Assembly: GCF_017353175.1 (NCBI RefSeq)
Contig: NZ_JAFMYW010000014.1
Location: forward strand, 1 to 46,110
Reading direction: 5' to 3'
From: Fibrella forsythiae
GTDB lineage: Bacteria > Bacteroidota > Bacteroidia > Cytophagales > Spirosomataceae
Length of the DNA stretch: 46,110 bases
Positions within the stretch are counted from its first letter, which is position 1; each line of letters begins with the position of its first letter. A program made the position numbers and the translations under genes. This document shows positions 41,550-46,110 of this stretch, one piece after another. The notes beneath the pieces are model-generated. The model was not told the origin of the DNA and did no database searches. It was given only the letters and a program-made list of their open reading frames with translations.

Positions 41550-43946
41550 TTATTTAAACTCGAAATTGTAAGTCAAGCTGGGAATAGGAGCGCCAAAGAT
41601 GCTTAGTTGGTAGGGATTAGTCGCCTGTCCTTCGGTGCGGTAGAAGATCGAATAGACGTTTTTACGGCCGTACAGGTTGTAGACGGTAAAGGTCCAGTGG
41701 CCCTGCCAGCGCCGGTTCTTCATGCTGGGGTTGTAGATATTCCAGGCGAAATCCAGCCGGTGGTAGTCGGGTAACCGGTATTGATTGCGTTCGTTATAGT
41801 AGGGATAGGTTCTATCCTGGTAGCGAATGAAGCCTTCCGGTGCCGTGTAGGGCCGACCCGAGCTATAGGAAAAAGTAAATGAGAAACTGTGCGTTCGTCC
41901 CTGGTTGATGGTCAGGCTCATGTTTAAACTGTGGGGGCGGTCGTAATTGGCCCGGTACCAGTCCCCCCGGTTTATTTGCTGCTGGGGATCAACGCCCCCG
42001 GCCACCTGATTTAGCGTGCGGGAGAAGGTGTAGTTGATCCAGCCCGTCAATTCACCCTTCTTTTTGGCCACCATGACTTCCAGACCATAGGCTTTACTCC
42101 TCCCCGGTAGCAGCTGGGCTTCAGGATAGGCCTGTAAGAGAAAATCGGCACCCGGTTTATAGTCCAGAATATGCTGCGTACTGCGCCAGTACGCCTCGGC
42201 AGACAGCTCAAAAATAGTGCTTTTTGAGTTTCGGAAATAGCCCACCGAAAACAGCTGGCTTACCTGGGGTTGAATATGAGTATCCGCCGTTTTCCAGCGT
42301 GAGGTAGGCAAGGGGGTCGTGGTATTAGTGATCACCTGCAAATACTGCCGCATCAGGTTATAGCCCAGCTTGAGAGATGCATTGGGTGTTAAGGCGTAGC
42401 GTATACCAAGCCGGGGTTCTAGACCGCCGTATTGGTTGGTTACCTGCCCGGACCGGTAAACGGTTGAATCCACCATCGTAGTGGCGTCGGCCACCTCGCC
42501 GCTGCGGTACCGCCGCACGACCGATGGCCCCAGGTTTAAAAAATGGGTGTAACGAAGGCCCGCCGAGACGGCCAGTTTGTTGGATAAACTGATTTCGTCC
42601 TCGGCGTGAATGCCTAGCTCCAGCGCCTGCTCGGCAGGCGTCTTCTGGTAGGTAACGGCCGGACTGTTGCCCGGGACCAGTTCGCCCGGATTCAGCCGGT
42701 ACTGGATTCCGCTGACGCCCAGCTCGATCTTTTGGTTATCGAGCTGGTAGTTCAGGTTCGATTTGATCTGCCGTTGCAAGAGGGACTGCTTGAGCACCAC
42801 CTGATTGCCGGTACTGTCTTCGGTCGATAAGATAAGGGGCGTGTAACGGGCCACTAAGGCAGTCGTTTGCACATTAAGCCGGGCATTGATAGCGTGAAAC
42901 CAACGAACCAGCCCATTGGCCGTTTGCTGGGCATACTGGGTATTGACCGCGTTGACATTGGCCAGGCTTCCCAGTAGATTGGTCTGAAACAAGTCCTGAC
43001 TGTAGTAGCCCGTCGCCGTCACTGTATTCTTTTGGTTGACCCGCCAGAAAAGCTTGGCGGTTCCGTCGCCGAATTTGGCCCGGATGTCATCAAACCGGGG
43101 TGAGACGGCCCGCAACAGAAAGTCGTTGAAGGCCCCCCTGACCGACACCAACAGCGCCAGCTTCTGCTTCACCAGGGGCATCTCCAGGGTGAGCCGGTTG
43201 GCCACCAGGCTCACTCCACCCAATAACCGGAATTGATTCAGGTCCGGATTGCGCAGGGTGATCTCCAGCACCGAAGCCGCCCGGCCACCGTACCGAGCTG
43301 GTACGTTTCCTTTGTATAAATCCAGGCTTCCCACCGCATCGGCGGGGAAGACCGAGAACAAACCGAACATGTGCGTAGGATTAAAGATGGGTGTATCGTC
43401 CAACAGAATAAGGTTCTGATCGGTAGTGCCTCCCCGGATATTGACCCCATTGGCCGCTTCGCCCACACTGGTGACGCCCGGCAGCAGTTGCAGACTCCGC
43501 AGAATGTCTACCTCGCCCAGGGCGGCTGGCATCTTCTTGAGCGTTGCGATATTGAGCTGACTCACCCCAAGCAGCGGCTGGCTAGTATGGCGGTCATATC
43601 CTTTACTGGTCACCACGACCTCTTCCATCTGGCTGGATAGTGAAGGAAGATCGATCGTTAAGTGGCGGTTTTCCTGAAGCTGCAACGTGGTACGGAACGG
43701 CACGTAGCCTAGGCTTCGAACGACGACAACATGCTGGCCCAGGCGGAGAGAGATGGAAAAGTGTCCTTGGCTGTCGGTGTACGTGCCGGTCGTGAACTTT
43801 TCGTAATCCAGCACCACGGCCGCTCGGACGAGGGGTAGTCTGCTGGCGGAATCCCGAACGATCCCCGAGAGTGTATAGGCCGTTTGAGCCAGCAGGGGAC
43901 TGCTCCACCAAACGAACAGCAAGCTAATCAGTAGACGTTGAGGCAT
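41550..43946 (-). CDS. TonB-dependent receptor with CarboxypepD_reg-like domain
   Basis: 798 residues. Signal peptide (LLISLLFVWWSSPLLAQ), a CarboxypepD_reg-like domain (LSGIVRDSASRLPLVRAAVV), the plug (MEEVVVTSKGYDRHTSQPLL, LRSLQLLPGVTSVGEAANGV, NIRGGTTDQNLILLDDTPIF) and a C-terminal barrel ending YNFEFK. There is no STN domain, so it is not coupled to a FecR sigma system. It forms an operon with the DUF4249 gene, a common Bacteroidota pairing whose substrates are mostly unknown. Confidence 0.92.
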   Translation of the reverse strand: MPQRLLISLLFVWWSSPLLAQTAYTLSGIVRDSASRLPLVRAAVVLDYEKFTTGTYTDSQGHFSISLRLGQHVVVVRSLGYVPFRTTLQLQENRHLTIDLPSLSSQMEEVVVTSKGYDRHTSQPLLGVSQLNIATLKKMPAALGEVDILRSLQLLPGVTSVGEAANGVNIRGGTTDQNLILLDDTPIFNPTHMFGLFSVFPADAVGSLDLYKGNVPARYGGRAASVLEITLRNPDLNQFRLLGGVSLVANRLTLEMPLVKQKLALLVSVRGAFNDFLLRAVSPRFDDIRAKFGDGTAKLFWRVNQKNTVTATGYYSQDLFQTNLLGSLANVNAVNTQYAQQTANGLVRWFHAINARLNVQTTALVARYTPLILSTEDSTGNQVVLKQSLLQRQIKSNLNYQLDNQKIELGVSGIQYRLNPGELVPGNSPAVTYQKTPAEQALELGIHAEDEISLSNKLAVSAGLRYTHFLNLGPSVVRRYRSGEVADATTMVDSTVYRSGQVTNQYGGLEPRLGIRYALTPNASLKLGYNLMRQYLQVITNTTTPLPTSRWKTADTHIQPQVSQLFSVGYFRNSKSTIFELSAEAYWRSTQHILDYKPGADFLLQAYPEAQLLPGRSKAYGLEVMVAKKKGELTGWINYTFSRTLNQVAGGVDPQQQINRGDWYRANYDRPHSLNMSLTINQGRTHSFSFTFSYSSGRPYTAPEGFIRYQDRTYPYYNERNQYRLPDYHRLDFAWNIYNPSMKNRRWQGHWTFTVYNLYGRKNVYSIFYRTEGQATNPYQLSIFGAPIPSLTYNFEFK

Positions 43947-44083
43947 CGATGGGCGCAGACTTGACCAGGATAAGGCACCTATTTACACAAATTATCCTTT
44001 AAATAAGAATATATTTCGTAAAAGCGAGGGGCAATCTGAACCCCTAAGGACCGGGTCCGCCAGAAGGGTAATCATAACCAGAC

Positions 44084-44170
44084 TGCGTCTCACGCAGTTG
44101 GCGAAGCGGGACGCTCGCTGAAGCGACCAAATTGTCAGGGCGCTAAGCAGCGCCGCACACAGCCGTCCCG
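44084..44170. other. Densely structured intergenic segment
   Basis: An ACTGCG/CGCAGT hairpin (about 44084-44099) precedes a three-way-junction-like fold: outer stem GCGGGACG/CGTCCCGC enclosing TCGC-TGAA-GCGA and GGCGCT-AAGC-AGCGCC tetraloop hairpins. It lies between the receptor gene and the backbone terminator. It may be a structured RNA or a folded single-strand DNA site; no class is recognised. The rest of 43947-44083 shows nothing. Confidence 0.5.
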
Positions 44171-44197
44171 CCCGTTAGATCGCCTGGCTACCGGTCC

Positions 44198-44231
44198 AAA
44201 AAAGAGGACCGCCCCAACGGAGCGGTCCTCT
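44198..44231 (-). terminator. Intrinsic terminator after the 175-aa gene
   Basis: Read on the minus strand: AGAGGACCGC, a 9-nt loop, GCGGTCCTCT and a run of T (six A on plus at 44198-44203). A perfect 10-bp stem, 43 bp after the stop at 44274. Confidence 0.85.
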
Positions 44232-44273
44232 ACCACATTACACGCAACTTGGCAACAAACGCTTACTGTAGAC

Positions 44274-44801
44274 TCAGGCAATAGCTAATGAATCAGTAGA
44301 GATATCTGTCGTCCCGCTGCTCTCACTCCGGTGGCGGGTGTAGTGGCGGATCGCCGCGCTCAACGGATAAGTATCCTCATCTACGCCCCAGCGGGCCAGG
44401 GCCAGCTCAGTGGCTTGCTTCAGGCTTTTGCTGAACTCGATCCGCAACTCGATCTCCTCGCGCAAACGCTGACGAAACGAATTGGTCACAAAGGTGTTGA
44501 AGGCCACCGCCCGCGCCGGGGTAATCCCTTCAATGCACCCCGTGCGCATCTGCCACTCGGGGATCTGGATAGCCAGGCTTTCGGTAAGCGCCTCATCGGC
44601 CATCGCCTGCCCATCGGCGGCCCGGCGCTCGCGCTGAAGCAGGGCAAACAGATAGGCCGAATAGGGATTGAAGGGCTTGCGCTGCTCGCGAGAGACAAAC
44701 AGAGCTTCACCCTTTGTAGAAGCCAGGATGATGCGTTTGACCAGGGGGGTGACGGGAAGCGACAGACTGCGGCAAGAAGCAGAGGAGGACATAGAAACCA
44801 A
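44274..44801 (-). CDS. Hypothetical plasmid protein, 175 aa
   Basis: Starts MVSMSSSASCRSLSLPVTP (Met4 is an alternative) and ends DISTDSLAIA. It is soluble and helical, with a region VAFNTFVTNSFRQRLREEIE and a basic centre (ASTKGEALFVSREQRKP). No family recognised. It ends before a strong intrinsic terminator, so it closes a minus-strand transcription unit of backbone genes that includes the 90-residue gene and probably the LytTR gene upstream. Function unknown. Confidence 0.6.
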   Translation of the reverse strand: MVSMSSSASCRSLSLPVTPLVKRIILASTKGEALFVSREQRKPFNPYSAYLFALLQRERRAADGQAMADEALTESLAIQIPEWQMRTGCIEGITPARAVAFNTFVTNSFRQRLREEIELRIEFSKSLKQATELALARWGVDEDTYPLSAAIRHYTRHRSESSGTTDISTDSLAIA

Positions 44802-44916
44802 AAGCGGGGCTGATTCAAGACTAGGATAAAACTAAGATCGCTTCAGGGGGGCTGACAGGTCACCACTCTCACGCTGTGATAGTTCTGACCTGAAAAGCGC
44901 CCTGGGGAAGATCGGC

Positions 44917-45189
44917 TTAGTCCAGATCGTAGGGCTCATCGGGGTAGTCCTCCTCGTCGTCCTCCTCAATGGAGCGGTGGCGATCCTGGTAGGTGGCCCG
45001 GATGGATTGGCAGCCCTCCAGGATGGCCTGCATGGCGGGGGTTAATTGACTGACACTTGGCCCGGCGGCGATCAGCAGCTGACCCGTGGCGGGCTCAAAG
45101 CTGGTAGTAACAAACTCATCATACCCGTGCTGGCGGCAGAGCGCTGAGAGGGCCTGGGTAAAAGCGGGGGTTGGGGATACTGAAGGCAT
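44917..45189 (-). CDS. Acidic-tailed hypothetical protein, 90 aa
   Basis: Starts MPSVSPTPAFTQALSALCRQ and ends with a very acidic tail (EEDDEEDYPDEPYDLD), which would suit binding to a basic partner or DNA mimicry. Predicted soluble; no domain recognised. A promoter-like TTG-N22-TAGATTCG lies upstream on the minus strand, next to two GTTACATCAC repeats. Fits a small plasmid backbone protein; function unknown. Confidence 0.6.
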   Translation of the reverse strand: MPSVSPTPAFTQALSALCRQHGYDEFVTTSFEPATGQLLIAAGPSVSQLTPAMQAILEGCQSIRATYQDRHRSIEEDDEEDYPDEPYDLD

Positions 45190-45270
45190 AAAAAAAGAGG
45201 CGAGTTAGCTGGAAGACGGGCAGCAGCGAGATTGACTGACACCGCTCTACGAATCTAAATCACCGCTTTC

Positions 45271-45305
45271 GTTACATCACAATAACTTTAGGCGCGTTAC
45301 ATCAC
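45271..45305. repeat. Direct GTTACATCAC repeats
   Basis: GTTACATCAC at 45271-45280 and 45296-45305, 25 bp apart, flanking the promoter-like site of the 90-residue gene and touching the LytTR gene's stop. The reverse complement core GATGTAAC also occurs in the long repeats at 38998 and 39480. Confidence 0.5.
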
Positions 45306-45676
45306 GGTTCACTACACACCTGTCTGTCAACTACTTGACGCGCACGGCTCAGCTCGGCGGGTAGGCGCTTGAGATAGTGCCGGGAGAGCCACACCGGGGG
45401 GTGATTGCGCAGTTCCAGTCCCTGCTGGGTAACGGCCTGCACGTGCTGGGGATTGATGGCTGCTGACCGCGTAATGCGGGCCATAAAGGGGAACCGCTGG
45501 CACATCACCCCCAGCGTGTAGGCATACAGCAAGGGATGAACCTGACCCCGCACGTAGATGCGGGTGTAGTTGTCATCGGCCTCAAAACGCACGATCTGGC
45601 TGATGGGCAAAGGTCTGCCCAGCCCGCGCAGGTGCAGGCCGGGCAGGGGAGTAGGCGAAGGCGTAACGATGCTCAT
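45302..45676 (-). CDS. Stand-alone LytTR DNA-binding regulator
   Basis: 124 residues. The LytTR domain spans about residues 20-115: ISQIVRFEADDNYTRIYVRG, then MARITRSAAINPQHVQAVTQ and LSRHYLKRLPAEL, the typical IxxIxxxEAxxNYxxI and RxHRSxxVN-like order. There is no receiver or membrane domain, so it is an orphan regulator. Such proteins bind paired direct repeats; the two GTTACATCAC copies next to its stop are candidate sites. It lies in the backbone operon, reading toward the 90-residue and 175-residue genes, and may control plasmid functions. Confidence 0.85.
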   Translation of the reverse strand: MSIVTPSPTPLPGLHLRGLGRPLPISQIVRFEADDNYTRIYVRGQVHPLLYAYTLGVMCQRFPFMARITRSAAINPQHVQAVTQQGLELRNHPPVWLSRHYLKRLPAELSRARQVVDRQVCSEP

Positions 45677-45755
45677 TCAAGAAGAGACAATGACTGGCGA
45701 AGCCAGCAGCCCAGCACGGGAAAGCCAGGCGGTGGATAAGCCTAGCCGGGTGTTC

Positions 45756-45843
45756 TTGTGCCAATGGCAAATGGATGTATCTTTGTTCTTCTAAGAGTGA
45801 CTTTTGCCCGGCCAGCGTGTGGTGACGCAGCCGGGCTTTTTTT
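45756..45843 (+). ncRNA. Promoter-terminator unit for an approximately 52-nt RNA
   Basis: On the plus strand TTG (45756-45758), a 19-bp spacer and TATCTTTG (45778-45785) form an exact promoter. Transcription from about 45792 meets a strong intrinsic terminator at once: GCCCGGC/GCCGGGC (45806-45836) with inner GCGT/ACGC, then seven T. Both flanking genes are on the minus strand, so the unit serves no protein gene. It would give a short RNA antisense to the gap between the LytTR gene and the gene upstream of it. Confidence 0.6.
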
Positions 45844-45848
45844 GCGCG

Positions 45849-46110
45849 CTACACCCAGCTGGCTACTTCTCCCGTGTAACGGTAGAGGGCGTCCATCTCC
45901 CCCACCAGCCGATCCCCGTCGCGCTTATCGTAGAACTGCACCTTGCGAAAGCGCCCGCCCTCCTGGGCCCTGACCCGCCGCTGGAAGTAGCCAAACATCT
46001 TACTGCGCTTGTGGGGGCTATCCCAGGGAAAAATCACAAACGTAGCCTTACTGCCATCAAGGCGAATCAAAAGCGCCTTGATAAAGGCATCGGTGTAAAC
46101 CTGGGGGGGT
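45849..46110 (-). CDS. Unknown backbone protein, N-terminus beyond window
   Basis: The minus frame is open to the right edge and reads QVYTDAFIKALLIRLDGSKA, FPWDSPHKRSKMFGYFQRRV and ends EMDALYRYTGEVASWV. At least 86 residues are visible, so this is the C-terminus of a larger protein. Basic and soluble; no family recognised. Same strand and GC content as the backbone genes next to it. Any start codon within the window would be internal. Confidence 0.6.
   Translation of the reverse strand, partial: PPQVYTDAFIKALLIRLDGSKATFVIFPWDSPHKRSKMFGYFQRRVRAQEGGRFRKVQFYDKRDGDRLVGEMDALYRYTGEVASWV

Noticed and set aside
44164-44184. Integron attC site suggested by GTTAGAT at the end of the structured segment
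   Set aside because: The 3' core matches GTTRRRY, but no matching RYYYAAC core is present upstream at the right place and no integrase is seen.
1-46110. Window as a complete circular plasmid
   Set aside because: The two edge-cut frames do not join in phase across the ends, so there is no support for circular closure.

Overview
The window looks like part of a large plasmid (or plasmid-derived region) of a Bacteroidota bacterium, probably of the Cytophagales/Spirosoma type. The signs are SusC/SusD and TonB/DUF4249 outer-membrane pairs, an ECF sigma/FecR module, DUF4198 and DUF4369 proteins, and gene starts preceded by the Bacteroidota promoter pattern TTG-N(19-23)-TAnnTTTG instead of strong Shine-Dalgarno sites. 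I see no rRNA, tRNA, CRISPR array or intact transposase.

Layout. (1) 1-3230: minus-strand run of overlapping, mostly unknown plasmid genes, beginning with a winged-helix protein cut by the left edge. (2) 3260-6300: a CI/LexA-like repressor, a gdx guanidinium exporter plus PaiA-like acetyltransferase behind a clear guanidine-II (mini-ykkC) riboswitch, a small Xre protein and a 78-residue unknown gene with a divergent antisense RNA candidate. (3) 6560-11540: a sulfite module: SorA/SorB-type sulfite dehydrogenase, YeiH-like exporter, YeiE/CysB-like LysR regulator, a TauE/SafE exporter broken by an in-frame TAG, and a DUF308-like membrane protein. Two of its promoters share a 16-bp element. (4) 11550-21310: two histidine kinases, DUF4198 protein, MacB/FtsX permease, CAP-domain and DUF4369 proteins, then a 97-bp inverted repeat. 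(5) 21350-31510: sigma factor, FecR anti-sigma, SusC, SusD and a 1001-residue cytochrome c/PA14/sorbosone-dehydrogenase-like protein, all on the minus strand in the order expected of a surface-signalling nutrient uptake and oxidation operon.

(6) 32440-38710: the plasmid maintenance core: VapBC-like PIN toxin pair, CHC2/Toprim primase-like protein, an iteron origin with DnaA box, RepA-type initiator, a ribbon-helix-helix partition protein, ParA with an unusual P-loop, an 82-bp perfect palindrome, an ArsR regulator and a RES/Xre toxin-antitoxin pair. (7) 38828-39836: no convincing gene but two diverged tandem copies of a 482/492-bp element and the start of a third; this is the best candidate for something undescribed. 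(8) 40015-43946: small membrane protein and a DUF4249/TonB-receptor pair. (9) 44080-46110: a highly structured intergenic segment, plasmid unknown genes, a stand-alone LytTR regulator and a promoter-terminator unit that could make a roughly 52-nt RNA, then a gene cut by the right edge.

The backbone modules (1, 6, 9) carry accessory cargo (3-5, 8) for sulfite handling, carbohydrate or alcohol oxidation and surface uptake. A remnant of the 78-residue gene's 3' end and terminator recurs after the permease gene, so the segment 6237-18954 is bracketed by related sequence, which suggests past duplication or insertion.
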